Origin: Lutjanus erythropterus | Taxonomy: Eukaryota > Chordata > Actinopteri > Lutjaniformes > Lutjanidae | Direction of reading: 5' to 3' | DNA length: 64,000 nt | Assembly (NCBI GenBank): GCA_020091685.1 | Contig: CM034600.1 | Span: 10,918,219 to 10,982,218, forward strand | Shown: piece after piece, positions 22,430 to 33,425 of the stretch | How the letters are laid out: each line of letters opens with the position of its first letter | Position numbering within the stretch: position 1 is the first letter of the stretch | Position numbers and translations under genes: made by a program | The notes under the pieces: generated by a model | The model's database searches: none | What the model was told of the DNA's origin: nothing | The model's input: the letters and a program-made list of their open reading frames with translations, nothing else

Positions 22430-23010
22430 AAAAAAATAATCCTTAATGCAGCATTAACTGATTTTCTGGGCTACTGTGAGGCACCAATCAAGCTGTATAC
22501 ATTGACATATCATAATCTCATAAGAAAGTTACAGCTAATGTGATAGCAGACAGTTGCATATTCCAACATCCAGCAGACGTGGAGCAACATTAGCATTCAT
22601 ATGAAGTTGGATTTGTGCATACCTTAGGAATATAAGGCAGTATTCACTTTCCTTTTAGCTCCATTTTGGTCTCCACCAGCTCCTGAGAAACATATCTGGG
22701 TCTTTAGACACTAAAAGCACCAAAACATTCACCAGCTAGCTGCTAACTCTGTCTTGTGTTTGGTGCCGAGCAGACAGTGTTCAGCTGGTCAACTGAAGCT
22801 TTCCCATAAAACCAAAACAATGAGCTGAAAGTTGTTAATACACTTTGAAGAGCTGAGAGGAACTACAGAGTTGGGTGATAAATCTGTTGGTTTGTCACTA
22901 TGAGCAGCTCCTTTCACATTGCTGTAGTCAGTATTATTAATACAAAATGATTGATCAAAAGTTGTTTTACGCTCAAAAACTGAAGTTGACAGTCTACATC
23001 AGTGGGTAAC
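22430..23010 (+). mobile_element. Dispersed teleost repeat (CAGCATTAACTGATTTTCTGGG to GCAGCTCCTTTCAC)
   Basis: The ordered blocks are: GCAGCATTAACTGATTTTCT, TACAGCTAATGTGATAGCAG, CTTAGGAATATAAGGCAGTATTC (about 22622), CCATTTTGGTCTCCACCAGC, TGCTAACTCTGTCTTGTG, AAAACAATGAGCTGAAAG and GTCACTATGAGCAGCTCC. They correspond to a non-coding repeat I recall from many percomorph genomes. No coding capacity. Boundaries are uncertain by tens of bases, and the superfamily is not assigned. Confidence 0.5.
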
Positions 23011-24714
23011 CTTGGTTCCAGGCCTGTATGTTGCTAACATCTCTGCTTTACTCAGCAATTCAAAAAGGTCTGGTGTTGTTTTCATTGACTATATTTACAT
23101 GCACAACATATATATATATTTTGCCATTATTCTGAGAAGGACAATTCTCCTACTATTACATAGCTAATGAAAATAAATATTCCACTGATACTCTGATTAT
23201 GGAGAGGTGGACTGGTTGAACCCACTTGAGCAATTTTGTTTTTTGCTTCAAAATAGTATTCTTTTCAAATGTTTCCACTGAACCCCCGTCTTGAAAAGGA
23301 TTGCATTGCACATTTCCAAAAACCTGTTGATACCCACGTCTTTCGTAATATTTAAAAGTAGGTGTGTTTATCTTCCTGACGGGAAATGTAGGCTTCTTTA
23401 GTGCATACAGTAGTAGTAAAAAACCCTAATTAAGACAAATGAATTCAGAATAAAGCCTAAATATCAAACAAAACACTCTGTTTACATGACCTGCATCAAA
23501 TTCAGAATGTTGCCATATGCTGTATAATAGAGGAAAATGAGTGTGCATGTAAACACAGTCATTGACTCCACTTCTGCAGGTGAAAAAACAATCAAGCCAG
23601 TCAGCTTGGGTTAAGAACGGGGACATTCTGTACAGCAAGAAAAATAACAAATGTCAAACAAAATTACCAGAAAAAGTGACTGATGCAGCCGTAAATATTG
23701 TTGTAAGTGCTCCTTAAATCAGACAATTTTACAGACAATGACAAGTGAAACCCACTTCACACCAGTGAGACGCAAACCCTTAACACAAATACATGAACTT
23801 CTCATGTGAAACAACCTGTATGGCTCTAACTGTAGCTGGATAATTGTGCACAATCCCATTATTTACAGCCGAAAATAGTTTTTTACTGCCTTTACGTAAA
23901 CTGAAAAACACACATTTCAACCTCACACCGTGTGATAGTGTTAACATCAGAACTTGGTATATTTAAAAGGGCAGTCTGTCTCTCTGTCTTTGTTGCAATA
24001 AATTACTCTGGTGAAGCCTCTAGCAGAGATTCAGGCCCGTCAGAGCAGCAACACACACACACAAACACACACCAACACACACCAGACCACTTCGTTCTGC
24101 TCCGCTGCTCCGATTAAATCAGTGCCGGGACAACTAGGAGGTAGCCATTAATTTTTGACCTCAGTTTGACAAAATAACATGAACTCGCTTTACTCAGCCC
24201 TCCGAGATCTGGGGTGGGAATCACCCGAGTGCTCAGAGTGCCCAAAGATAACTCAGGGAGGGAAATCACCACCAAATGCTCGTCAATCCCGACCCCAGCT
24301 GGCTTTTCCACACTTAACAGCCAATTTGACAGGGAGCCAACTATCATTCTGACATCCTATTCTGCTTAATAAAACTCAAATGCCTTCTGAAAATATGAAA
24401 GTATGTTGAAGGTGAATTTGGGGATTTCTCCAGCAAATGTCAACAGAGTGTCTTTCCTGCTCTAATGATACTTGAACAACATCATTTTCAATCAGCACCA
24501 TTTTTACGCAGCACAAAGCGCCTCTTCAGTGTGCCAGCAGGAGATAGCTGTCAGTCGGCCTATTAGGAAACATTCAAGGGATTTCATTACCCAGAAATCC
24601 ATTGATGTGGTGTCTGCTATTCTTTTTAGGAGCAATTATTTGAGCCTTTAAAATACAAAAGACTTTTAGTGAGATATTTGATTTGAGGGACTTGGTGACA
24701 TAAAGATTGTTGTA
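23011..24714. other. Non-coding stretch, no gene seen
   Basis: AT-rich sequence. The minus-strand ORF at 24114-24347 reads smoothly but has no recognised domain and no good splice signals. Confidence 0.5.
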
Positions 24715-24728
24715 GTTGCCAAGGTAAC
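24715..24728 (+). promoter_or_regulatory. RFX X-box GTTGCCAAGGTAAC
   Basis: Full match to the GTTGCC-NN-GGYAAC X-box consensus. A further half-site (ACTGGCAAC) follows about 25 bp downstream. Confidence 0.5.
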
Positions 24729-27700
24729 CACTGACTAGCAAACTGGCAACATGATAGTGCTAGTCAGTCAGAATAGCTCTCAAAGTTTTTTGATATTTTG
24801 TTTACACTGATCTGTTTACTCCAACTGACATTTTATACTTAGGGCTATACTTTATTCAATAAGAGATAGATTTAGAGAGAAGAAAGCTCTTCAAGCAAAC
24901 AAGCTCGCTAACTGCTGCTAACTTTGTGGCTCACAGTTCCAGCACCGTCAAGATGAGCTTATATTCATCAATGGCACAAATTAACGGGTCAAAGTAAATT
25001 TAACACCAAAAACTGATGCAAATGTACTTTTCCCTTGTGAATGAATCCACTGATTGAAGCGATTTTATTGGGCTGAACTGATTTTAAATTCCAAGAAATC
25101 CATAATTTATTCAAGGTAACGCTAGCCGCTAGTTGCCACAACTTCCAGGAAAACATGGAATGCGTCGGAAACATCAGAAAGTGAGGAAGAAGATCAGCAA
25201 ATGTTTGATAGATTTTCATCTGCAGTGTTTAACAATGAAGGCAACAACTGCTACCTCACAACGTCATCAAACTACGTCTTGTTATTGTTATTGTGTGTTT
25301 CAAATGCTGGTGTGATCAAACCTTTAAGTTTGGCTTTGGCGCTTCATGTGCAAAGATGACCCACCTCTAGCAGAATAAGTCAGGAGCTTCTTACTGTGAT
25401 TCTGACTAAATCATTTTGTTTGCATTTCATGTGACATCAGATAAAACCTGGAATGTGCTGATTATGCTGACTCAATCTTGGCGAAAGTATTAAGCTGTTC
25501 AGAGACTTTTTAGGACATCGTTTCCCCCTTTTGTCGTCAGTTTCCACAACTATCATTAAAATGCTATGCTTTTTTTATTAGGATTTTGCACTTAACCACA
25601 TTGCCGTGCAGCTTAAACTCCTGATAGACACAGCAGACCCAGTAAACTGTGTGAAGAAGCTACAACAGTGGGCGTTTAATAGTAGCCTTTTTTCTAATTA
25701 TGATCACATATGGTTGAAGTCCGGGCTTGCACTGCTGCCGTGGGCGATGTTTGTGCTAATTATGAGAAATCCTATTTAAAGGAGCGTCAGGAGCTTATTT
25801 TTGAAGTAGGACATCAGGACATTCCCGATCAGTCTTGAGATAATTAATAACTGTGTGATTCATCAGTTTTCCAACATGTTTTAGTATGTTGTCCACATTT
25901 TAATAGCAGCATATTCACACAGCTGCCTCCTCAGACTGTTCTCTCATAGAATAACATCAGTGCAGCAGGCTCAGAAGAACATGTACGAGTTAATGATCTG
26001 TAACAGGGGGGATATTGGCTGTTTAACCAGTGATGGTCTGGCCTTGTGCACTGCAGTGATGTTGTAATTCCCACCATTATCTGTCCTAACAGCTAACCCT
26101 GGTGATGGTACACAGAGGGTACAGAACATCCAGTGAGGGCAGCTGAATCCAGGTGTCCATGAAGGAGAGATGTACTGTAATTACAGAGGACAAACCTTTC
26201 AGCAAACTGACCTTCACAATAGGACACATTCAAAGGATTCTTCTTTACATTTAAAGCTGCAGCAGCACTTTCACATCCTGGCAGAACACACGGCTTTGAA
26301 AGAGAACTGTTTGAAAATGTCTTCTGAAGTCCAGTCCACAAATCCTGGAAGATGGTGTCAGTTAAGTGTAACGTCAGACACTGATGTTTCTAAGAAAGTC
26401 CAATCCTCCTGAATTTGCTGCAAAACACTACTAATAGGATAAACCATTTACAGAAAGTAAAACTCATAGAAAGAATTGTTTAAAGACATCGTCTCATGTG
26501 CCTGCTAATATACAACTGGACAACCATTAGCTCATATGTTATCAAGTACTCTGATTTGGACAAGTCCTTATTAAACATCACAGAGTCTCTTAGCTGTTAA
26601 TTGATTCTTCTGTTATCTAAAACCCACAGTGTGGTCGTGGTCTCGTGATGAAATTGAGTTCTCTATAATGGTCCACTGATGTCCTCTACCATCACGCAGG
26701 AGGACGCAGATAAATCTCTCTTACTGTGGGATTACAGAGTCATCCACTCCACTGAGCATGTCCAGACCCCACACCTCACACACCTCACACACCCCTCTCT
26801 TCTTCTTTCTTTTATACTCTCATCACCATATTCTTTCCTTTCATTTCCTTGTCAACCCTTCCACTTCACCTATTTGTCTTTCCACACTCATACCGTCTTC
26901 ATCCCATATTCTTCCAGCCCGCTCTGTCTCCACGTTTTTCACTTATCCCTCGCTCTCTCTCTTCCAATCCACTGCAATTCACCGTCTCCGTTCACTTGTC
27001 TCTTTTGATTTTCTCTCCACATCTTCATCCTGCCTCCCTCGCTCTCTCATTTTGTCTCAATTCAGTTTGAATATCGGCATGAGAATAGAGAAATCAATGC
27101 CTAGAACACATTAGCATTCTTCAACTGATTTAACATTATGGATATTAATGGGGAGAAATGAAAGGTGCTGCATGCAGCACTATGATTAAAGTTTGATAGA
27201 ACAACCAAGACAAGACAACTTGTAGAGAGTGTTTTGTTTTACTGTGGAGTTTTGATAATCTGAAAAGTTCAGTGTGGGAAAACACACTTTTCTGCTATTT
27301 AGCAAATCCAGCAGGTTTCCAACCAAATCAAACCCTGACTTATAAATACTGAAATGTACTTTCTAAAACAGTCTAAAGTCTGGTTAAAACTTGCATTGTT
27401 AGTTAATGAGTATAACAATATCTCAGTGAATGCAGTAATCATTCATCCATAGTAAACACATAATTTGTGATTGTTCTTAATGGAGTTTTGATTGGACCAA
27501 ACTTCCCCTCCAGTCTGTCTTCTTTCCCCCCGTCTCCTCTCCGTACGTTCATGAAGTAACCATAACTTAGCAATTTGCCCTGATATTTAAGAAATTAACA
27601 TGAAATAATTAAGATTTCATAAATGTCTAATGTCCCCTGTGGACGTTCTGTCTCTGATCTATTACATATCAAGTATCGACCCAGTATTGTAGTCTCGACT

Positions 27701-28057
27701 ATTGTTTTGGTATTGAGTTTCGTGAAACCAAAGTTGATATTGGTATCAGAGTCAAAATATTAGTATTGTAACAACATTAATCACATTGCAGCATAAAAAT
27801 AACCCAATGTCTTTTACACCCAGCTGACGATGACTTCATGCTGCTATGATGTAAAATGCGATTTAATAATTTAATTATTTCACATGCTGTGATTATGGGG
27901 GAAATAAAAACAGAAAATTAGATCCAAGCCAAACCAGTCGGATTGGGATTATAAAATCTTCGATGAGCTTCTCTGCAGCGTCAGGTCATGCAGTAAAAGA
28001 TTGTTATTTTCTTCTTTCCTCATAGTCTCTCTTTCTCTTTTCCTCCTCTCCCCCACA
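24729..28057. other. Non-coding stretch with a pyrimidine-rich block
   Basis: No gene seen. A pyrimidine-rich block covers about 26795-27060, and three overlapping plus-strand ORFs there are low-complexity. 27655-27780 has repeated TATCGACCCAGTATTG, TTGGTATTGAG and TTGGTATCAGAG steps resembling the TATCGGTAT-type dispersed repeats of teleosts, but too diverged to call. Confidence 0.5.
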
Positions 28058-28198
28058 GTTGTTAACACAGGGACCCTTGAAGCCACTCTTCTCTTCAGGC
28101 ACAATCAGTCCCGCCGCCGCCACCGCCACCGCCACCAGGGCCATCACATAATAATCCCTCTATTTGTGTCTATTCCAAACCGGTCAGTCAGTGTGTGA
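28058..28198 (+). other. Weak candidate exon after a strong polypyrimidine acceptor
   Basis: CTCTCTTTCTCTTTTCCTCC plus CTCTCCCCCACAG directly precedes 28060. One downstream frame (NTGTLEATLLFRHNQS, then an R/H-rich run) stays open to TGA near 28198. The R/H run comes from the CCG/CCA repeat at 28110-28136, which argues against real coding. Confidence 0.12.
28110..28136 (+). repeat. (CCG)/(CCA) trinucleotide repeat
   Basis: CCG units grading into CCACCG units, about nine trinucleotides. Confidence 0.85.
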
Positions 28199-29412
28199 TT
28201 ACATTAGAGCTTCTCTTGTCTGCTCAGTCGAGCTCCAGATACCCACAGCTCCATTCTGCCCCATTAACCAGCCACTGATTGTTTCTGCACTGGATGACTG
28301 GTTAAGGCTCGCTGCTGGGCTACAAGTGAATTATCACAACCTCTGACAGAGACAGAAGCACCAGAAAGACAGGATAATTAAACAATAATAATATCTGTGT
28401 AATAAAATGCTTTCAACTATAACACATCAGTGGAAGGAGGTAGCTCAGTTGTCATGGAGGTTCAGTTCATATTAAATTACTGATCTCATTTACACTATGA
28501 AGAAACACAAACAATTTAAGAATTTAGTGGAATCAACAAATCTTATTCACAAATCTTTTATTCATTGAAGTTATTTAAACTTTAAATTCCTATAATTTAT
28601 TTTCAGAACAATTTAGAACTTAAAAACATAAGTTCTTCATACTTGCTATAATGAGTTATATTAACATACTGTGCAGAGTTCAGTCAACTACAGAATCATG
28701 ATCAGCATATTAGCAGACTTCCCAGCATGCATTGTTTGAGTGTTAAAACTCTCCTGAGACCCTTGTCTTTATGCCAATGCTGGAAAAGAAGAGCTCCAAC
28801 AGGAGCAGCTGCTGCTGGGAGCTGTTTGTGTGAAATGAAGGACTACCTTTTCAATCTGAGAAAATATAAAAGGAAATCAAATTTGTTTGTAATGTTTGTC
28901 AGTGTGACAGAAGAGCTGATGGCTCAGCTTATTTTCTTGATCTTACTGAACATGTTTTCTTAAATACAACATAATTAATATCAATTTCAAGAAAATATGA
29001 TCTCAGCTTGTCTTTTCAAATTCAGTCAACTTAAAAATTTAAGGCAGCCGGGACACAGTTTAAACAAACAGTTCATTTCTACAGTGTAGAATCCTATCGT
29101 CTTCATGAACATTTCCTCTGGTTGTTTTTCAGTGATTATCTAGTGACTTTATCATTTACAAAAAATAGTAATTTAATAGTGTCAAACTAATTCAAACATT
29201 AAAGATAAAACTGAAAAATTCATTAACAAATCTATTTGAGGCCTCATATGTGCCTTGATTATCTGTGGTATTTTTCTGGTCTGTGGAGCCCCTTTCTTAT
29301 TACAAATAAAATATATCAATCATTAATCTGTTTGATGAGAAATGTTAATGTTATACAAGCTGACAAAGTAATACAATCTGTTCTGCAGACAAACTCTATT
29401 TAAAATATATTA

Positions 29413-29431
29413 ATGGATGGATGGATGGATG
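29413..29431 (+). repeat. (ATGG)n tetranucleotide repeat
   Basis: Nearly five ATGG units. Confidence 0.85.
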
Positions 29432-30229
29432 AAGATGAAATAACTTCAACTGAAAGTCTATCTGATAGGGTGACAGGACCGGATAAAATAACAATAGAAT
29501 ATATTTGGACACCTAATTTAAGCATTAAGTAAAATTTTAGATTTGTGTCCCATTAATGAGGCAGTAAGATGTATTTGCATATATTAAAGCAAAAGCCTGA
29601 AAGTGTCTGTGTGAAATCCATCTAAAGTGAGATAAGATGTTGTGTAATTTCTTCAACTTTCAATCCCTTTATTGTTATTTCTCAAAGAGGTTCAGAATTT
29701 ATATCAGATCATATTACAGCCCAACCTGTTGCCTCCACAATCAGTCTGAAGCCAGCAAAGAGGTTTTAGATGGTGATAAATGTCTCTTGATTTAATCAGT
29801 ATTGATCCAAATCCTGCTGAGGTTTAAACTCACTTTTCCAACCAAACCTGACACACGGAGTGCCGCCTCACGCAGGCCGACGGAACAAAAAACGTTCGTG
29901 TTCACGCGGATGTCAGCTTTTACCCCTGATAGGAGCAGAAAAGACTGTCACATCGTCTCAGCATCTTTTATATAACCTGCACATCAGTGTGATCAGAGGA
30001 GCATAGAGGGAGAAAGAGGAAATAATGTGCTTTTGTTCCTGTCCATCCATCCCAGTTACATAATTCACCAGCTAGGAAAAGGAGACACAGAGTAGATACA
30101 CACAGGACTGATGTATATAAAGTAGACAATAGAGATAAAATATACCGCATGACTACTGGACACCCTGCGATCGAGTGTCTCTGTTATTATGACCGAACCA
30201 CTTTACAGTATTACTGTCTACATTACCAG

Positions 30230-30272
30230 CGCACGTCTGTTGTACTGTACTGTAGCTGTACTGTACTGTACT
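30230..30272 (+). repeat. (CTGTA)n pentanucleotide repeat
   Basis: CTGTA units in two runs split by an AGCTGTA step, with a further GTACTG just downstream at about 30280. Confidence 0.8.
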
Positions 30273-31835
30273 CTGCCGTTGTACTGATTATCAGCACGGC
30301 TGTGATTATCGTCAGCATGAGGCTGCAGACCGGCTGATATTCAGTCACTCCATCTTGTGTGATATTACTTAGCAAAAATCTTTTTCAATATATTTTAACA
30401 AATCAATACAAGCAAAAACAATGAACCAATCTGGACAGTATCTAAACTTTTATGCTGAATTTACTCAATCATCATCTATTTTATGTCAAAATACTCCTAA
30501 GTATTTTTTTACTGATATCACAAAGTATCAAAAAAATAAATGCGAATGTGAGTGAGCAGCAAAAAGCAGTACAGATGTTTCCATGACATAGTAACCTGGT
30601 TAAATATGGCAGCAGTCCCTGAATGTTTAATATTTTTTTTTCTAAATCGGATTTTGAGGTCAGCTAAGTTGTTCTACACTGGTTATTATGACATTTATGT
30701 GGGTTGACCGAGAACCGGGTTGCATTTGTAATTAAGGATAGAAATTTCCACGCATGGTAGAGAGAGAAAGAAGCAACGAATAAGAGAGAGAGAGAACAAG
30801 ATGAAATGTTCCCTTGTTGATCTTCATTCCAGACTCTTACATTTTACTACAAATCAGATGAAAACCTCTGGACAACACAGACAGACCCTGTGCAACACCA
30901 AAACCCTGCAAATATAAATACTAAAATCAATACACTGTCTGAGACTGTGCTGCCACCTGAACCGTGATCTGAATATTTTTTCCGATATCAGGTTGAAACT
31001 GCGGTTGAACCTGCCTTCCTGCCTCCTACGACTGAGAGGAATGCACCGATCTTGAAGTCAGAGGAAAAGAGAAGTAGGAAGAGGGAAAAAGAAGAAATGT
31101 GGCAGAGAGGAGTGGAAAGAAGAAATGACACGGGAGAGAGAGTGGAGTAACAAGCAACGTAGCAGCACTGATCCATCCTAACGAGCAACAACACAATAGG
31201 AGTGCGGGATTGTGAATTATGCAACACAGGCTCACAACTGAAATACTATGACATGACAGACGTGTGAGGAGATCATCTTCGTCATCATGCAACTCTTCCC
31301 TCTACAACAGGCCCGAGGCACCAGCTTAAAGGTTTCTCGAGAAGTCAATGCAGGGAACGTAAAAGGAGAACTGTGAAGCCTGCCAGGTAGTTTAATAATA
31401 ATAATGAAGCACATTAGTAATAATAGCACCATAGTGACTGTTTTAACCTTACAACTACTGCTCAATCTAAATTATATTACACACTTCTTCACGGTTCAAC
31501 ATCTTTTACAGTGAAACCAAGTGAATTATTACATGGAGCCTATATGAATGTTTGGTTTGGGAATGATCCTGCGATATTTCCACTGATGTAAGACAATATT
31601 TGGATAATTTGTAAGTGAATGACTCATTATTAGTCATGTTGGCCTTTGGAGAAATAAAGGCCTTTTTTTTTATCTTGTGACGGAAAATGTTTTTGAATGA
31701 AGCAGCTAATTTACTGCACTCGATGTGTGTCCACGATAACAGACAAATCCAACAGGCAACTTTTTCACCCCTTGAGCACTTGTTTCTAAATGACTAAAGA
31801 TTCACATTCTTATTTTTCACAAAAAAACAATTGGA

Positions 31836-32575
31836 TTAAAGGGATAGTTCAGATTTTTTAACTGAGGTTGTATCAGGTACTCATCCATGGTCAATGTTTT
31901 AGTTTGGAGAAGCAGAAAGGAGAACTAATACAGAAGCTTAGTCATGTTTTTGCTGTGGTCAGGGTCAGCAGCAAAACATATTTTAGCTACTTACAAAAAG
32001 GTCCGCCTAAGAAAATCTGCATCAGTTTAAGTGTACGCTATATTTAGAATATTTTCACCACCTTATCTTGCCATCATTTTTCTGACAGGAAGCCACTGTT
32101 CTTTAAGCCAAATATTACTGTCTCTCCATGAAATTGGCTCCTTTTGCAAAAACAGTCATTTTACCTTGCAAAACATGGAAGTTGGTGGTCTGCTACTGGT
32201 TTAATCTGTTTGTTTGTGTAATTTTGTGACTTTGGTAAATAAAGTCTAACCTTTAAAGCACCAAGTTACACAATGACACAAACAAACTAAACAACTGAGG
32301 CAGTGGTAGACCAGCAACTCCCAAGATCTGTGAGGTAAACGTAAGGGTTTTACTGAAGGAGTCCGGTTGGCTCAGAAAGAGCGATAAAAGGCTTATATAA
32401 CAGTGGTTTCCCATCAGAAAAAGCTGTCTGACAGCAAAGAAAAGCGGTGATAATATTCTAAATACTATGTACACCTAAAATGATATGGATTTTTTTAGGT
32501 GGCTGAAATATGACCACAGTAAGTATATTGCTTAGCTTCCTATACCAGTACTTCTACTGCTTCTCCAACAATACA
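31836..32575 (+). mobile_element. Long-armed foldback element (family D, copy 1), right end truncated
   Basis: It starts TTAAAGGGATAGTTCAGA at 31836. The left arm runs to about 32235 and the right arm, from about 32245 to 32575, is its imperfect reverse complement. Paired blocks include TTTGGAGAAGCAG, TTTAGAATATT, CTGACAG/CTGTCAG, AAGCCACTGTT or AACCACTGTT, and TTTGTTTGTGT. The right arm stops before the expected TATCCCTTTAA terminus, and a T21 run follows at 32603. It aligns along its length with 57874-58703. No coding capacity: similar ORFs in the two arms are palindrome artefacts. Confidence 0.85.
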
Positions 32576-32602
32576 GCTGGAAAAACAATCTAAAAAGCTG
32601 AA

Positions 32603-32623
32603 TTTTTTTTTTTTTTTTTTTTT
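32603..32623 (+). repeat. Poly(T) tract, 21 T
   Basis: Uninterrupted T21, just beyond the truncated end of the foldback at 31836-32575. It may mark the tail of a minus-strand retroposed fragment or be simple expansion. Confidence 0.9.
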
Positions 32624-33154
32624 AATTTCAAGAGCTATACAGGCCATGTTCACTGTGTGCGTGGAATATAAAGTGGAAAACATCTGATTCTCTTTATTTA
32701 ATTAGAGCCACAAATAGCCTCAGCGGTCAACTATGCCACAACGTGACAAACAACTAATATACCTGTATTTTATGTACCCTCTTCGCTGTTGTCAGCACAT
32801 CATATGGTTAAAAGCTCAGTGCACGTTCCCATGGTGAAGAGTGAATCTCCATGATCAGACTAATAAACCAGCTCCTGTATGTTGTAAACCTGCTTGTTAA
32901 ATTCCAAGCTGTGGGACTACTTAAAACATAACACAGGCTATAAATCAAACAACATATTAAACATAAGTTATCCATCAATTTAAAAGTCAAATCTTAAAAT
33001 TTTGTCCAATCAATCACTTTGTAAGACAGAAAAAATCTGATTCCAGAGCAGAATCTTTGTCCTCCACTAAACAGTCAATCATTTTACAGTACAGAGCTCG
33101 ACTCTCTGATTCCCTGCCAGGATTACAGCTGCTCTGGGACATCACAGCAGCAGG
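32624..33154. other. Non-coding stretch, no gene seen
   Basis: AT-rich sequence between the foldback and the paired X-boxes. No repeat or exon was recognised. Confidence 0.5.
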
Positions 33155-33168
33155 GTAACCATAGCAAC
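33155..33168 (+). promoter_or_regulatory. RFX X-box GTAACCATAGCAAC (first of a pair)
   Basis: Fits GTNRCC-AT-RGNAAC, the form typical of RFX-bound X-boxes in ciliary gene promoters and enhancers. Confidence 0.6.
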
Positions 33169-33184
33169 ACACCACACCGGCAAT

Positions 33185-33198
33185 GTAGCCATAGTAAC
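33185..33198 (+). promoter_or_regulatory. RFX X-box GTAGCCATAGTAAC (second of a pair)
   Basis: Same class of site, same orientation, start exactly 30 bp after the first, i.e. nearly three helical turns. The pair lies in a locally GC-richer segment. No transcript start could be placed. Confidence 0.6.
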
Positions 33199-33299
33199 AG
33201 CAGTGCGGCCAGACTAGCATCAGCGGGAGGTGCCAGCTACTCATTTTCCACGTCTCCATTTCCACATCACAACAAGATCCGGCAGCGCGGTGATGATGT

Positions 33300-33425
33300 C
33301 ACACAGCCTCACTCTGGACCAGGAAGAGGATGATGGAAAGAAGGAAGCAGGAGGAGAGAAGGAAAAGAACGGAAAAAAAGGAGAGCAACAAGGAGAAAAG
33401 GAGTAAAGAGGACAGGGAAGGGAAG
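33300..33425 (+). repeat. Purine-rich tract
   Basis: GAGGATGATGGAAAGAAGG and similar A/G-rich units for about 125 bp. Confidence 0.65.

Larger units (their letters stand above)
28199..31835. other. Non-coding stretch, no gene seen
   Basis: AT-rich. 28480-29080 contains AACTTAAAAA and TCAGTCAACT blocks that resemble a teleost dispersed repeat, but not clearly enough to call. It also holds the simple repeats at 29413 and 30230 and a purine-rich block at about 31055-31145. Confidence 0.45.

Noticed and set aside
26679-27114. Overlapping plus-strand ORFs, up to 118 codons
   Set aside because: Most of the length is a pyrimidine-rich block translated as S/F/L/P. No splice site supports the short non-repetitive start.
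28058-28198. Arginine/histidine-rich exon after a strong acceptor
   Set aside because: The basic run is a CCG/CCA repeat and the peptide is not recognised. Kept only as a very weak candidate.
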